A stretch of DNA of 64,000 nt from Tolumonas auensis DSM 9187 (GTDB taxonomy: Bacteria; Pseudomonadota; Gammaproteobacteria; Enterobacterales; Aeromonadaceae). Positions 17,372 to 28,028 of this stretch are shown here, in pieces. The stretch lies in the NCBI RefSeq assembly GCF_000023065.1, contig NC_012691.1, forward strand, positions 1,284,501 to 1,348,500, in the 5' to 3' direction. The notes below the pieces were generated by a model, which saw nothing but the letters and a program-made list of their open reading frames with translations, had not been told where the DNA came from and did no database searches. The position numbers and the translations under genes are program-made. Every line of letters begins with the position of its first letter. The stretch's first letter is position 1.

Positions 17372-19072
17372 ATGTTCAGTTCAGGCGTAGCGTTACTAAC
17401 CAGTTATATGCTGGTGTTATTATTGTTGGCGTGGCCATTGGGTATTGCATTAACCCGCTTGGTTGACGACCGTTTGCCGTTATGGCTGATTCGTGTTGAG
17501 TCGCACATAAAATTTTTAGAAAACAGTCAGATGAAGTGGCAAACCTATGCTGCTGCCATTCTGGTTTTTAACCTGCTTGGTGCTGCCCTTCTGTTTTTGC
17601 TGATGCTGTTCCAGGGCTCTTTACCTTTGAACCCCCTGCATTTGCCTGATGTGTCGCCGCTTCTGGCCATGAATACAGCAATCAGTTTTATTACTAATAC
17701 TAACTGGCAGGCTTATGCCGGTGAAACAACGTTATCTCCGTTAAGCCAGATGTTGGGCCTGACCGTGCATAATTTTCTTTCTGCCGCCAATGGTATTGCG
17801 GTGGCCTTTGTTCTGATGCGGGCATTAACCCGAACAGGATCACAACAGCTAGGCAATGCCTGGGTCGATATCTGGCGCATCACGGTATATCTGTTATTAC
17901 CTCTGAGTGTAATCTACGCATTATTCCTTGCCCAGCAGGGGGTTGTGCAATCATTGATGGCTCAAATCAGCGTGCCGGGTTTGAGTGGCGTTGAACAGCA
18001 TATTCCGCTTGGCCCGGTCGCCTCGCAGGAAGCAATAAAAATGCTGGGTACAAACGGGGGTGGGTATTTTAATGCCAACTCCGCCCATCCTTTCGAAAAC
18101 CCGACCGCATTAACCAATTTTGTTCAGATGGTCTCCATTTTGTTGATCCCTGCTGCATTATGTATCTGCTTTGGCCGGGTTGCTGGCGATAACCGGGTTG
18201 GCTCAGCGTTATTGTGGACGATGGGGATCATGCTGTCAGTCGCGGCGCTGTTGATCATGTGGGCGGAAAGCCAGGGGCATCCGGTGCTTGCGAATTTAGC
18301 GGTTGATCAGCAAATGTCGGCTATACAAAGCGGCGGCAATATGGAGGGAAAAGAAACCCGGTTTGGTCTCTGGGCATCCTCGTTGTTTGCCACGATCACG
18401 ACTGCGGCATCGTGCGGTGCTGTCAATGCGATGCATGATTCACTGACCCCGCTGGGTGGTCTTATCCCAATGGTGTTGATGCAATTGGGGGAAGTGGTGT
18501 TTGGCGGTGTCGGGAGTGGCTGGTACGGCATGATGTTATTCGTGTTCCTGACCGTCTTCCTGGCAGGTTTGATGATTGGCCGGACGCCAGAATATCTGGG
18601 GAAAAAAATAGAAATCTATGAGATGAAGATGGTGACCATCGGGCTTCTCATTCCTCCTGCTCTCGTGCTGTTAGGCACGGCTCTCGCAGTGATATTACCG
18701 CAAGGATTAGTCAGCCTGCAGGAGTCTGGTGCACATGGTTTTTCTGAAATGTTGTATGCCTTTTCTTCTGCGGCGAACAACAACGGCAGTGCTTTCGCCG
18801 GACTCAATAGTAATACGCCGTTTATGAATATCACATTAGCTGTGCTGATGTTTGTTGGACGTTTTGGCGTCATGCTTCCTGTATTAGCCATTGCGGGTGC
18901 TCTCATCGAAAAACGGCACCAACCAGCCAGTGCCGGTAGTCTGGCCTGTCATGGCCCCTTGTTTGTAGGCATGCTGATCGGTGTGGTGTTACTGATTGGT
19001 GCTCTGACATTTATTCCTGCGCTGGCATTAGGTCCGATCGTTGAACATCTGACCCTGTGGCAGACTCATTAA
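17372..19072 (+). CDS. kdpA: KdpA, K+-translocating subunit
   Basis: This is the channel-like subunit that selects and binds K+ in the KdpFABC high-affinity uptake pump of the inner membrane. The 566 residues are almost wholly hydrophobic helices. Conserved selectivity-filter loops are visible, for example [11 protein letters not shown] near residue 108 and [22 protein letters not shown] near 227, plus [12 protein letters not shown] near 344. Its length is near the family norm (~557). It begins one base after kdpF and ends just before kdpB, so it belongs to one operon with them. Confidence 0.97.
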   Translation: MFSSGVALLTSYMLVLLLLAWPLGIALTRLVDDRLPLWLIRVESHIKFLENSQMKWQTYAAAILVFNLLGAALLFLLMLFQGSLPLNPLHLPDVSPLLAMNTAISFITNTNWQAYAGETTLSPLSQMLGLTVHNFLSAANGIAVAFVLMRALTRTGSQQLGNAWVDIWRITVYLLLPLSVIYALFLAQQGVVQSLMAQISVPGLSGVEQHIPLGPVASQEAIKMLGTNGGGYFNANSAHPFENPTALTNFVQMVSILLIPAALCICFGRVAGDNRVGSALLWTMGIMLSVAALLIMWAESQGHPVLANLAVDQQMSAIQSGGNMEGKETRFGLWASSLFATITTAASCGAVNAMHDSLTPLGGLIPMVLMQLGEVVFGGVGSGWYGMMLFVFLTVFLAGLMIGRTPEYLGKKIEIYEMKMVTIGLLIPPALVLLGTALAVILPQGLVSLQESGAHGFSEMLYAFSSAANNNGSAFAGLNSNTPFMNITLAVLMFVGRFGVMLPVLAIAGALIEKRHQPASAGSLACHGPLFVGMLIGVVLLIGALTFIPALALGPIVEHLTLWQTH

Positions 19073-19084
19073 GGGATGACTTTT

Positions 19085-21151
19085 ATGTCTCGTAAACAAT
19101 TTACTCTGTTTGATCCTGTACTGCTGAAACCAGCCCTGTGGAGTGCGGTGCTGAAGTTAGATCCCCGTGCTCAGTGGCATAATCCGGTGATGATGGTGGT
19201 CTGGTGTTGCTGTGTTTTGCTCACCATTGTTTGTGGCGTGCAATTTGCCGGTGACTCCTCGTCGGAAGCCGTCTTCAGTTTGGGGGTAACTGCATGGCTG
19301 TGGTTTACGCTGTTGTTTGCCAATCTGGCCGAAGCACTGGCAGAAGGTCGCAGCAAAGCGCAGGCCGCCAGTCTGAAGGGGCTCAAGAAAACGGTTGTTG
19401 CGCATAAATTAGCAGCGGCAGAGCATGATGCCGTAAGCCAGCCAGTGCCCGCTGATAGTTTGCGCAAAGGCGATTATGTTCTGGTTTCGGCAGGAGAGGT
19501 GATCCCCTATGATGGTGAAGTAATTGAAGGGGTTGCCTCTGTCGATGAAAGTGCCATTACTGGTGAATCAGCCCCGGTGATCCGGGAATCCGGTGGTGAT
19601 TTCTCTGCTGTGACGGGGGGAACTCGTGTGCTGTCAGATTGGCTGGTGATCGGCTGTACGGTTAATCCCGGAGAAACATTTCTTGATCGTATGATCTCTA
19701 TGGTGGAAGGTGCTAAACGCCGGAAAACACCGAATGAAATTGCGCTTTCTATCCTTCTGGTTGCGTTGACATTGGTCTTTCTGTTAGCGGTTGTCACGCT
19801 GATGCCATTTTCGCAATACAGCGTAAACAGCATGGGGCACGGAGAACCTATATCTGTGACGGTTCTGGTCGCACTGCTGGTTTGCCTGATCCCGACCACG
19901 ATTGGTGGCTTACTTTCAGCAATTGGTGTGGCTGGTATGAGCCGTATGCTGGCGGCCAATGTGATTGCGACTTCGGGACGTGCAGTTGAAGCAGCGGGTG
20001 ACATTGATGTGCTGCTGCTGGATAAAACCGGCACTATTACGCTGGGAAACCGTCAGGCCGCTGCATTTTTACCCGCACCAGGAATCAGTGAGCAGGAGTT
20101 AGCCAGTGCGGCTCAACTGGCATCTCTGGCGGATGAAACACCGGAAGGACGCAGTATTGTTGTATTGGCAAAACAACGCTTCAACTTACGCGAACACGAT
20201 ATTCATGCATTAGGTGCAACGTTTGTTCCGTTCTCAGCTCAAACCCGGATGAGTGGAGTCAACATTCACGATCGGATGATCCGCAAAGGTTCGGTTGATG
20301 CACTACGCCGTCATGTCGCGTCTAACCAGGGGCATTTTCCGCCGGAAGTGGAAAAGCAGGTGGAAGATGTTGCGAAAACCGGTGGCACACCTCTAGTGGT
20401 CTCGGAAGGTGCCTGCGTGTTAGGGGTTGTGGCGCTGAAAGACATCGTCAAAGGTGGTATCAAAGAACGCTTTGCTGAGTTGCGCCGGATGGGTATTAAA
20501 ACAGTCATGATCACCGGTGATAACCGCTTAACAGCAGCAGCTATTGCCGCAGAGGCGGGGGTCGATGATTTTCTGGCGGAAGCAACTCCGGAAGCCAAAC
20601 TAGCGCTGATCCGCCAGTATCAGGCGGAAGGCCGTCTGGTAGCCATGACCGGCGATGGCACCAACGACGCGCCGGCACTGGCACAGGCTGATGTCGCTGT
20701 AGCAATGAACAGTGGCACTCAGGCGGCGAAAGAAGCCGGGAATATGGTCGATCTTGACTCGAACCCGACCAAGCTCATTGAGGTCGTGCATATTGGCAAA
20801 CAGATGCTGATGACCCGGGGTTCTCTGACGACATTCAGTCTGGCGAATGATCTGGCCAAATATTTTGCCATCTTACCGGCAGCATTCATTACGACTTATC
20901 CACAATTAGGTGCATTAAATCTAATGCATCTGTCTTCCCCACAATCGGCAATTTTATCTGCGGTTATCTTTAATGCCCTGATTATTATTGGATTGATTCC
21001 GTTAGCTTTGCGAGGTGTGCATTATCAGCCTCGCTCTGCTAAATCGCTGTTGCGCCGTAATTTATTTTTCTACGGTCTGGGCGGGGTTGTGTTGCCATTC
21101 ATTGGGATCAAAGTCATTGATTTGTTTCTGACACTGATGGGTTGGATTTAA
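19085..21151 (+). CDS. kdpB: KdpB, P-type ATPase subunit
   Basis: This is the energy-coupling P-type ATPase of the Kdp pump. The phosphorylation loop [10 protein letters not shown] lies near residue 313. The TGES actuator motif ([12 protein letters not shown]) lies near residue 160 and the hinge [21 protein letters not shown] near 520. The frame opens at 19076, but AAGGG overlaps that ATG and is well placed for the ATG at 19085 ([11 protein letters not shown]), so that start is chosen. It is followed one base later by kdpC. Length (688 residues) is normal. Confidence 0.97.
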   Translation: MSRKQFTLFDPVLLKPALWSAVLKLDPRAQWHNPVMMVVWCCCVLLTIVCGVQFAGDSSSEAVFSLGVTAWLWFTLLFANLAEALAEGRSKAQAASLKGLKKTVVAHKLAAAEHDAVSQPVPADSLRKGDYVLVSAGEVIPYDGEVIEGVASVDESAITGESAPVIRESGGDFSAVTGGTRVLSDWLVIGCTVNPGETFLDRMISMVEGAKRRKTPNEIALSILLVALTLVFLLAVVTLMPFSQYSVNSMGHGEPISVTVLVALLVCLIPTTIGGLLSAIGVAGMSRMLAANVIATSGRAVEAAGDIDVLLLDKTGTITLGNRQAAAFLPAPGISEQELASAAQLASLADETPEGRSIVVLAKQRFNLREHDIHALGATFVPFSAQTRMSGVNIHDRMIRKGSVDALRRHVASNQGHFPPEVEKQVEDVAKTGGTPLVVSEGACVLGVVALKDIVKGGIKERFAELRRMGIKTVMITGDNRLTAAAIAAEAGVDDFLAEATPEAKLALIRQYQAEGRLVAMTGDGTNDAPALAQADVAVAMNSGTQAAKEAGNMVDLDSNPTKLIEVVHIGKQMLMTRGSLTTFSLANDLAKYFAILPAAFITTYPQLGALNLMHLSSPQSAILSAVIFNALIIIGLIPLALRGVHYQPRSAKSLLRRNLFFYGLGGVVLPFIGIKVIDLFLTLMGWI

Positions 21152-21152
21152 T

Positions 21153-21725
21153 ATGAAAATTTTTCTAAGTGCGTTGCAAATGCTGGTGTTAATGACACTA
21201 CTGACTGGGGTTGCTTACCCGCTGCTGGTGACTGGTGTTGCTCAGGTCATTTTTCCTGAACAGGCCAATGGCTCATTGTTATATCGTGATGACAAGCCGG
21301 TTGCGTCGGCGATGCTGGCACAAAACCTGACCGATCCGCGCTATTTCTGGCCACGTCCGTCGGCAGGTGATTTTGATGGTATGGCCTCTGGGGGCAGTAA
21401 TTATGGTCAGAGCAGCCCCGATTTAATGCAGCAATGGCAGTCACGTATTGCGCAATGGCAGCAATCGACCGATCAGAAGAAACCTATTCCGGTTGAACTG
21501 ATACAGGCTTCTGCGAGTGGTTTAGATCCCCACATCAGTCTGGCCGCGGCTTACTATCAATTGAGCCGGGTGGCACAAAGCCGGGGGCTGACAGAAGATC
21601 AGGTCAAACGGGTATTAGCACAATATGTTGATCGCTCTGGCTGGTTCACCGGTGTGCCGATGGTGAATGTGATGATTTTAAACTTAGCTTTAGATCAACA
21701 GGGTGTTTCACATGCCGCTCGATAA
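21153..21725 (+). CDS. kdpC: KdpC, K+-ATPase accessory subunit
   Basis: The 190-residue subunit has one N-terminal membrane helix and a periplasmic domain. The conserved RYFWPRPSAGD near residue 62 and SGSNYGQSSPDL-type segment (GGSNYGQSSPDLM near 80) identify KdpC. It is thought to raise K+ affinity and assist ATP binding by KdpB. The 3' end overlaps the kdpD start by 14 bases, coupling the pump genes to the sensor genes. Confidence 0.96.
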   Translation: MKIFLSALQMLVLMTLLTGVAYPLLVTGVAQVIFPEQANGSLLYRDDKPVASAMLAQNLTDPRYFWPRPSAGDFDGMASGGSNYGQSSPDLMQQWQSRIAQWQQSTDQKKPIPVELIQASASGLDPHISLAAAYYQLSRVAQSRGLTEDQVKRVLAQYVDRSGWFTGVPMVNVMILNLALDQQGVSHAAR

Positions 21726-24405
21726 TGATGATCAACGTCCTGATCCCGATGAGTTGCTGGCAGAAGTACGGTCACCTCGCGGACGCCTGAAAATATTTTT
21801 TGGTGCTTGTGCTGGCGTAGGGAAAACCTACGCCATGTTACAGGAGGCTAAACGATTACGCGCAGAAGGCTTGGACGTGTTAGTCGGCGTGGTTGAAACA
21901 CATGGCAGAAGTGAAACGGCGGCTTTGCTTGAAGGGTTAACGCCACTTCCGTTAAAGCAGGTTCATTATCGCAAACATACGTTTCATGAGTTTGATATTG
22001 ATGGCGCCCTGTCACGGGCGCCCGCGCTGGTTTTGGTCGATGAACTGGCTCATTCCAATATGCCAGGTTCCCGGCATCCCAAACGCTGGCAAGACGTAGA
22101 AGAATTGCTGGCGGCAGGTATTGATGTGCTGACGACCCTGAACGTCCAGCATCTGGAAAGTCTGAATGACATAGTAGGCAGTATTACCGGGATCCGAGTC
22201 AGGGAAACGGTGCCTGATCGGTTATATGAAGAAGCCGATGAAATTGTATTGGTGGATCTACCACCAGATGATCTGCGCCGCCGTCTTGATGAAGGTAAAG
22301 TGTATTTACCTCAGCAGGCTGAACGAGCTATCGAACATTTTTTCCGTAAAGAAAATTTGATTGCGCTGCGTGAATTAGCATTACGTTGTACCGCTGATCG
22401 GGTTGATGATCAGATGCAAGCTTACCGCCACAGTGGCGAACCCGTTTGGCACACCAGAGATGCGATTCTGGTTTGTATTGGCCCTGGGAGTGGCAATGAA
22501 AAACTGGTTAGAGTGGCAGCGCGCCTTGCGTCTCGTTTGGGGTGTGTATGGCATGCAGTCTACGTTGAAACGCCTCGTTTACATCGACTGCCAGAACAGG
22601 AACGCAGAAGTATATTATCGACTTTGCATTTTGCTCAGGAACTCGGCGCAGAAACCTCAACCTTACCTGCACAAGATGAGGCTGATGCCATTCTTTATTA
22701 CGCCAGAGAACATAATCTTGGCAAAATTCTAATCGGTCGCCATCAGAAAAAACCTTGGTATCGGTGGGGACAGAGTCGTTTCGCCCATCGCTTAGGAACT
22801 AAAGGTCCTGATCTCGATTTATTAATTGTATCGCTTACAGATACTGAACATGCCGCTTCGACTCTGCTACCCGCAGATATCCGCCATAAAGATGAGAAAT
22901 GGCAACGTGAGGCAACAGGCATTGGCGCTGCATTACTGAGTTGTATCGTTATTACATTTCTTTCAACCATTCTCGTCAGTTATTTAGCACCGCTAAATAT
23001 AGTCATGCTGTATTTACTTGGCGTGGTCTTTGTTGCGCTCCAGTATGGACGAATGAGTGCGAGTATTGCTGCTATTCTTAATGTAGCCAGCTTTGACTTC
23101 TTCTTTATCGCCCCTCATTTTTCCTTCGCTGTCAGCGATGTTCAGTATTTACTTACTTTTGCTGTGATGCTGCTAGTTGGATTATTGATCGGCCAACTTA
23201 CCGCCTGGGCCCGGTATCAGGCTAGAGTTGCCCGTTACCGGGAAGAACGAGCTAGGCATTTATTTGAAATGGCAAAAGAATTGAGTTCTGCGTTAACAGC
23301 AGAAGACATAGCCCACATTTCAGCGCATTTTTTAAACCGCAGTTTTCGGGCTAATTCGATGCTATTGCTCCCTGACGATCAAAAAATTCTTCATTGTGTT
23401 GGGAAAAAACCGTTACAAGTTGATCACGCTATTGCCCAATGGTGTTTCGACCATAATGCCCATGCAGGTATGGGTACGGATACATTACCAGCGGCTGCTC
23501 AACGGTATGTTCCTTTAATCACACCATTACAAACGTTAGGTGTATTGATGTTAGAACCAGCCAATTTAAGGCTGCTCATGATCCCGGAACAACAAAGACT
23601 GCTTGATACTTATGCCTTATTAATTTCAGTGGCTTTAGAGCGTCTTAAATTCGCTCGTGTTGCTGAAACTGCAAAATTACAAAGTGAAACAGAGAGACTG
23701 CGGAATGCTTTACTGGCCGCTTTATCGCATGATTTACGAACGCCACTAACAGTGTTATTCGCTCAGGCGGAGATACTAATGCAATCCTTGGCACTTGAAC
23801 AGTCACCTCATATTCAACAAGCCAATGCAATAAGAACTCAAGTCTTAGGAACGACCAGATTAGTAAATAATCTACTTGATATGGCACGACTTGAATCTGA
23901 AGGAGTACATCTTCGGAAAGAATGGCAATCGTTGCAGGAAATAGCCGGAAGTGCTCTGGCAACGCTGAATATCCCTCTGACTGGACATCCTTTAAACATC
24001 AATATTCCTCCTGATTTACCTTTGTTGCATTGCGATGGTGTATTGATTGAGCGCGTATTGGTCAATCTTTTAGAAAATGGCTGCAAATATGCGGGTGACG
24101 GAATAACAATAGGAATTGATGTAACTGAATCCAAAGATTTCCTTCAAGTTACTGTGTGGAATTTAGGACCGGAGTTGCCCGTAGGAAAAGAGAAATTAAT
24201 CTTTGAAAAATTTGCACGAGGAGAAAAGGAATCCAGTATTCCCGGCATCGGGTTAGGGCTTGCTATTTGCCGGGCTATAGTTGAAACGCACGGAGGAAAA
24301 ATCTGGGCTGAAAATCGTGTTGGCGGTGGTGTTAACTTCCACTTTACATTACCACTACAGCCTTTACCCGAATTAGAACCTGAGCTGGTGAACAATAATG
24401 AATGA
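21712..24405 (+). CDS. kdpD: KdpD, K+-responsive sensor histidine kinase
   Basis: This membrane kinase switches on kdp under K+ limitation. The KdpD N-domain has Walker A GACAGVGKT at residues 31-39 and is followed by a universal-stress-like domain. Four membrane helices lie around residues 400-500, followed by a GAF-like region. The HisKA box is SHDLRTPL near residue 671, the ATPase N-box VLVNLLENGCKYAG near 782 and the G-box GIGLGLAI near 844. AGGG at 21700 fits the ATG at 21712 better than the GTG at 21703. It overlaps kdpC at the start and kdpE by 8 bases at the end. Confidence 0.96.
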   Translation: MPLDNDDQRPDPDELLAEVRSPRGRLKIFFGACAGVGKTYAMLQEAKRLRAEGLDVLVGVVETHGRSETAALLEGLTPLPLKQVHYRKHTFHEFDIDGALSRAPALVLVDELAHSNMPGSRHPKRWQDVEELLAAGIDVLTTLNVQHLESLNDIVGSITGIRVRETVPDRLYEEADEIVLVDLPPDDLRRRLDEGKVYLPQQAERAIEHFFRKENLIALRELALRCTADRVDDQMQAYRHSGEPVWHTRDAILVCIGPGSGNEKLVRVAARLASRLGCVWHAVYVETPRLHRLPEQERRSILSTLHFAQELGAETSTLPAQDEADAILYYAREHNLGKILIGRHQKKPWYRWGQSRFAHRLGTKGPDLDLLIVSLTDTEHAASTLLPADIRHKDEKWQREATGIGAALLSCIVITFLSTILVSYLAPLNIVMLYLLGVVFVALQYGRMSASIAAILNVASFDFFFIAPHFSFAVSDVQYLLTFAVMLLVGLLIGQLTAWARYQARVARYREERARHLFEMAKELSSALTAEDIAHISAHFLNRSFRANSMLLLPDDQKILHCVGKKPLQVDHAIAQWCFDHNAHAGMGTDTLPAAAQRYVPLITPLQTLGVLMLEPANLRLLMIPEQQRLLDTYALLISVALERLKFARVAETAKLQSETERLRNALLAALSHDLRTPLTVLFAQAEILMQSLALEQSPHIQQANAIRTQVLGTTRLVNNLLDMARLESEGVHLRKEWQSLQEIAGSALATLNIPLTGHPLNINIPPDLPLLHCDGVLIERVLVNLLENGCKYAGDGITIGIDVTESKDFLQVTVWNLGPELPVGKEKLIFEKFARGEKESSIPGIGLGLAICRAIVETHGGKIWAENRVGGGVNFHFTLPLQPLPELEPELVNNNE

Positions 24406-25093
24406 TTATACGGCCAATATTTTAATCATTGAAGATGAGCAGCAAATTCGTCGATATCTTGGTGCGGCGTTATTGTCGGATGGGTTCAAAGTATTTGAGG
24501 CTGATACATTGCAACGAGGACTGATAGAGGCTGCAACACGAAAACCAGATCTCGTTATTCTGGATTTAGGATTGCCTGATGGTGATGGTAATCAATTTAT
24601 TGAAGAAATCCGGCAGTGGAGCCAAATTCCTATTATTATTCTTTCAGCCCGTAGTGATGAACGCGATAAAGTTAAAGCATTAAATAATGGCGCAGATGAT
24701 TATCTGGTCAAGCCATTTGGTATTGCCGAACTACTTGCTAGGGTCAGAGCAAATTTACGTCGTAGAAATGCAGATCGAGAAAATGAAACGCCCATAATTT
24801 GTTTTGGCAATATTAAAATTGATCGAGTGAATAGACAGGTGTTTCGTAATGGTAATGAGATCCATTTAACAAAACTGGAATATCGTTTATTAATGACGCT
24901 GCTCTCTCAACCCGGTCGAGTTTTTACTCACAGACAATTGTTAAATACTGTTTGGGGTGCTGCATATATTGAACAAACTCAGTATATAAGAATTTATATG
25001 GGGCATCTGAGGCAAAAATTGGAGCAAGATGCGACGCGTCCTCGTTACTTACAAACAGAAACAGGCATTGGTTATCGATTGGTAATTGATTAA
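24398..25093 (+). CDS. kdpE: KdpE, OmpR-family response regulator
   Basis: The receiver domain holds the acidic pocket EDE at residues 12-14, the phosphoacceptor D56 in VILDLGLPDGDG, and LVKPFG near residue 104. The C-terminal winged helix (TKLEYRLLMTLLSQPGRVFT to RIYMGHLRQKLE) is of the OmpR/PhoB type. It partners KdpD and should bind the T-rich box near 17130. Only three lesion-free genes separate the sensor pair from the pump promoter, so the six kdp genes probably form one transcript. No strong terminator hairpin follows. Confidence 0.96.
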   Translation: MNDYTANILIIEDEQQIRRYLGAALLSDGFKVFEADTLQRGLIEAATRKPDLVILDLGLPDGDGNQFIEEIRQWSQIPIIILSARSDERDKVKALNNGADDYLVKPFGIAELLARVRANLRRRNADRENETPIICFGNIKIDRVNRQVFRNGNEIHLTKLEYRLLMTLLSQPGRVFTHRQLLNTVWGAAYIEQTQYIRIYMGHLRQKLEQDATRPRYLQTETGIGYRLVID

Positions 25094-25172
25094 ATAGTTT
25101 TATTTTTTTAGGGTGGTGAGCTTACTCTATATGGCTATGATTATTGCATCTCAAGCGGTTATTTCCGGTACA

Positions 25173-25481
25173 TTATATAAGATTTTCAATCGTCTGACCG
25201 AGGCGTAACTGTTCTCTAACTTTCAGAATGACATCTTCCATCGCCTCCAGCTTGTTTAGATTTGCTTGTTCTCTCGGGTTAGTGTGGATTATTTTTTTGA
25301 TCCCGCCATTCTGAATAACAATCCGTTGTTTACCGCGCAGAGCGAGTAATGGATCGTGAGTAGAGATAAATACAATTTTATCTTCAGAAACCAGAAGATC
25401 TAACGCACGTTTCCGGTCTACGCCGGCATTTTCAATCTCATCGATCAATACAATCGGTGCAGCCCCGAGTAATGAATTCAC
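25173..25481 (-). pseudogene. C-terminal fragment of an ABC-type ATPase
   Basis: About 100 residues match the end of an ABC ATPase: Walker B PIVLIDEIENAG, D-loop-like VDRKRALDLL and the H-loop ISTHDP, followed by a helical tail. Walker A, the Q-loop and the signature motif are all missing. The sequence runs directly into a TonB-receptor N-terminus on the same strand but in another frame. It is read as the far end of a deletion that removed the intervening genes. It may once have belonged to a metal or siderophore importer. Confidence 0.75.
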
Positions 25482-25737
25482 TGGAGGTTGATTGAACTGC
25501 GTAAGGCAGATCCAATACTTTTTTACTACCTAACGGTCCGAGGTTAGCGTTCGTGACGCGATATCCCTGAGCTGCTTTTCCTGTATTAATGGGTTTCTTT
25601 TTCTGACCGGTGACCTGAACAGGAGGTAATTCTTTCAGGTTCAGAGTTGAGCTATCCGCTGCTGTTGCCGGTAAACCAATGGCGATGAGTGATGAGCATA
25701 AAACTGACAGGCAAAATTCATATTTCATTGATTTCAT
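25482..25737 (-). pseudogene. N-terminal fragment of a TonB-dependent outer-membrane receptor
   Basis: A well-formed start (AAGGA upstream of ATG 25737) leads into a signal peptide (LSVLCSSLIAIGLPATAA), a TonB-box-like PPVQVTGQKKK, and the opening of the plug domain (LGPLGSKKVLDLPYAVQSTSSEFI). The frame then enters the ABC-ATPase remnant and stops at 25438. A complete receptor has about 600-750 residues, so the barrel is lost. The signal peptide and start are intact, so a short exported peptide could still be made. Confidence 0.8.
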
Positions 25738-25926
25738 ATGGCAATCCTTTGTCTTTATCTGAACGAACGTGATGAAGCTCACATTACTCATTCCAAAAGA
25801 TGTGCCATAAAATTAACGTTTTTGTTAACGATTAACATGTTGAAAAATAAGGATAAAATTCAATATATTCCGGTAATGTTCAAAAGGGTAAGAAATAAGC
25901 GGTTTTCGTTTTTACATCCGGGAACT

Positions 25927-25968
25927 AAAAAAGAGTAAAAGTTCCCACCTGAACAATTACTCTTTTTT
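25927..25968. terminator. Bidirectional rho-independent terminator
   Basis: The arms AAAAAAGAGTAA and TTACTCTTTTTT pair over 12 bases around an 18-base loop, with A-rich and T-rich flanks. It lies just past the modE stop and would serve modE on the minus strand. Confidence 0.7.
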
Positions 25969-25970
25969 GT

Positions 25971-26837
25971 TTATCCCTGGAAACTGCACAACAAGACAGC
26001 AGATGCTTTAAATGCTGCGCAGGCATCTTGTCCTTCCTGAAGTTGCATCGTCTGCACACTCTCAGTGGTTACTACGGCACAAACGGTTTTATTACCCGGC
26101 AGGCTGATTACGACCTCAGAATTGATAGGTCCGCGGAAAATATTGCTGATAGTTCCCCATAGCTGATTACGGGTAGAGAGTTTGAGTTGACGGTCAGTGA
26201 CCAGCATTACCGAAGAGGACTTAATGAGTGCATAAAGTTCCTCTCCGGGGAAAATATCTAATCGTTCAGCAGATTCACGCGTGATCACAGCGATCAGTTG
26301 TGTGTTTTCATCCAAATCCAGAGTGACCTCAAATTCAACCGGACCAGACCGAACAGCGACGACAGTGCCCATAAACTGATTGCGCGCACTGCTGCGCATT
26401 GAGATTCGTCGTAGCAGGCGCCGGAAACGAGGGGCATCATATTGCTCACAACCGCCTTGTGATTCCCCGCAGCAAGGTTTTTCCTTCTGCAATTGTAACT
26501 GAATTTGCGATAACGCTTGTCGATATTCAGCTTGTAACGCGCGGTATAAAGCGACCGTTTGTTTACCATAAGGTGTGAGTTGTGTACCGCCACCATTTTT
26601 CCCTCCGGTAACACGGATCACCAAAGGCTGCTCAGCCAGATTATTCATATCGTCCAGCGAATCCCAGGCGGAGCGGTAAGAGATAGCGATAGATTTAGCC
26701 GCTTGCGTCAGTGAGCCCAGTCGGTCAATTGCTTCCAATAATTGAATCCGGATATCGCCGAGTGAAGGCCCCACCTCTGTACATAATTTTAATTCGCCCA
26801 ATAAAGAGCCCGTTGTAAAAAGTGCATTTTTGGACAT
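25971..26837 (-). CDS. modE: ModE, molybdate-responsive regulator
   Basis: This is a LysR-like winged-helix DNA-binding protein with two C-terminal TOBE (Mop) domains that bind molybdate and then repress uptake genes. The HTH part includes GDIRIQLLEAIDRLGSLTQAAK and SYRSAWDSLDDMN; GGKNGGGTQLTPYG marks the wing. The TOBE repeats start near SARNQFMGTV and STRNQLWGTI. A Cys cluster (KPCCGESQGGC) lies in the linker, which is unusual and could bind metal. The ATG at 26837 has GAGAGG six bases upstream, so the longer frame to 26888 is rejected. A ModE box lies directly in its own leader, which points to autoregulation. Confidence 0.95.
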   Translation of the reverse strand: MSKNALFTTGSLLGELKLCTEVGPSLGDIRIQLLEAIDRLGSLTQAAKSIAISYRSAWDSLDDMNNLAEQPLVIRVTGGKNGGGTQLTPYGKQTVALYRALQAEYRQALSQIQLQLQKEKPCCGESQGGCEQYDAPRFRRLLRRISMRSSARNQFMGTVVAVRSGPVEFEVTLDLDENTQLIAVITRESAERLDIFPGEELYALIKSSSVMLVTDRQLKLSTRNQLWGTISNIFRGPINSEVVISLPGNKTVCAVVTTESVQTMQLQEGQDACAAFKASAVLLCSFQG

Positions 26838-26847
26838 CCGTGACCTC

Positions 26848-26872
26848 TCGATATGTATATTTCTATACAGCG
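26848..26872. promoter_or_regulatory. ModE box in the modE leader
   Basis: TCGATATGTA-N6-TATACAGCG fits the ModE operator consensus TCGNTATATA-N6-TATATNNCG with one mismatch per half. It is next to the modE ribosome-binding site, so binding should block modE itself. In the rest of the modE-modA gap only a possible half-site, TGCATAACGAT at 27215-27225, was found before modA. Nothing else is identified in that gap. Confidence 0.7.
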
Positions 26873-27250
26873 TAAAGGCAAAAAACATACCAAAACATGC
26901 AATAAAAGACTCTTTTGCGGCTTTTTTTTAAAAACCCAGCTTTTCATGGGGTTTATTGAACAGAAACGCTGTTTTTTTGATGCCAAATGAATGTGAGTAT
27001 TGTCACATTTGTCAGTATTCACGCACTGTTATGCAACAAAACGTACAGCGGTGGCGATGATTTTTCGATTAAAAGAAATAGCACGAAAAACCAATCTTAT
27101 TCATTATTTATTTTATATTTCAGTTGGTTATGTTTTATTGCTTTTGGTTTTAACTCATTTTTACCCTATTCAAACCGATGTGCTATCCATTCCGGCAGGC
27201 TTTGTGCTTATTTATGCATAACGATAAGTGAAATGCGCCAAGGAGTGCCT

Positions 27251-28006
27251 ATGTTGTCATTACGTAAAAATCAGATCACTGTTGCTTTATTGCTGTTAAC
27301 GCCATACCTCTCTTTTGCTGATGAAGTAAAAGTTGCGGTCGCTGCCAACTTCGCGCAACCACTCGAAGAAATTGGTCAATCATTTCAGAAAGACACCGGT
27401 CATACCTTATTGATCTCTTCAGGGGCTACCGGCAAGTTATTTACCCAAATTCAGAATGGTGCGCCATTTGAAGTGATGGTGAGTGCTGACAGCAAAACAC
27501 CTAAAAAGCTGGTGAAGGCCGAACTGGCGCTGGCAGATACGCAATTCACCTATGCCAAAGGTAAATTGGTGTTGTGGTCTGCCGATGCCAATACCGTTGA
27601 TAGTAAAGGCGAAGTGCTGAAAACGGATAAATATGCCCATCTGGCTGTCGGTAACCCTAAAACCGCACCTTACGGAACGGCTGCTTATGAAGTGCTGGAA
27701 AAACTGGGGTTGATGGCCACTGTGAGTACCAAACTGGTTCAGGGTGAAAACATTACTCAGGTGAAACAATTTGTGGATACCGGTAATGCTGAGCTCGGTT
27801 TTGTTGCAACTTCTCAGGTTTACAAAGACGGCAAGCTGGTTAAAGGTTCTGCCTGGGAAGTGCCGCTCGATATGTACAGTCCGCTGACACAAGATGCGGT
27901 GTTACTGAAGAAGGGTGAAGATAATCCTGCCGCTGTTGAACTGCTGAATTATCTGAAAGGTGACAAGGCAAAAGCGATTATTCATAGCTACGGCTATATT
28001 GACTAA
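27251..28006 (+). CDS. modA: ModA, molybdate-binding periplasmic protein
   Basis: A signal peptide (ITVALLLLTPYLSFA) precedes a 251-residue type II binding protein. Family landmarks are VAVAANFAQPLEEI near residue 25, the oxyanion-binding SSGATGKLFTQI near 53, FEVMVSAD near 70 and AVGNPKTAPYGTAAYEVL near 133. It captures molybdate or tungstate for a ModBC transporter. AGGAG five bases before ATG 27251 decides the start; the frame open from 26987 is not translated sense. It is divergent from modE. No modB or modC follows: the next gene encodes a molbindin. Its membrane partner must therefore be elsewhere in the genome or lost. Confidence 0.93.
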   Translation: MLSLRKNQITVALLLLTPYLSFADEVKVAVAANFAQPLEEIGQSFQKDTGHTLLISSGATGKLFTQIQNGAPFEVMVSADSKTPKKLVKAELALADTQFTYAKGKLVLWSADANTVDSKGEVLKTDKYAHLAVGNPKTAPYGTAAYEVLEKLGLMATVSTKLVQGENITQVKQFVDTGNAELGFVATSQVYKDGKLVKGSAWEVPLDMYSPLTQDAVLLKKGEDNPAAVELLNYLKGDKAKAIIHSYGYID

Positions 28007-28028
28007 TCCCGGCTAATTTCGGGTGGTG

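Noticed and set aside
22403-22732. A 109-codon frame inside kdpD
   Set aside because: It is out of frame with KdpD, whose motifs continue unbroken through the region.
26987-27250. N-terminal extension of modA and a small frame at 27000-27221
   Set aside because: ATG 27251 has an AGGAG at ideal distance and begins a normal signal peptide. The upstream codons show no protein-like character.
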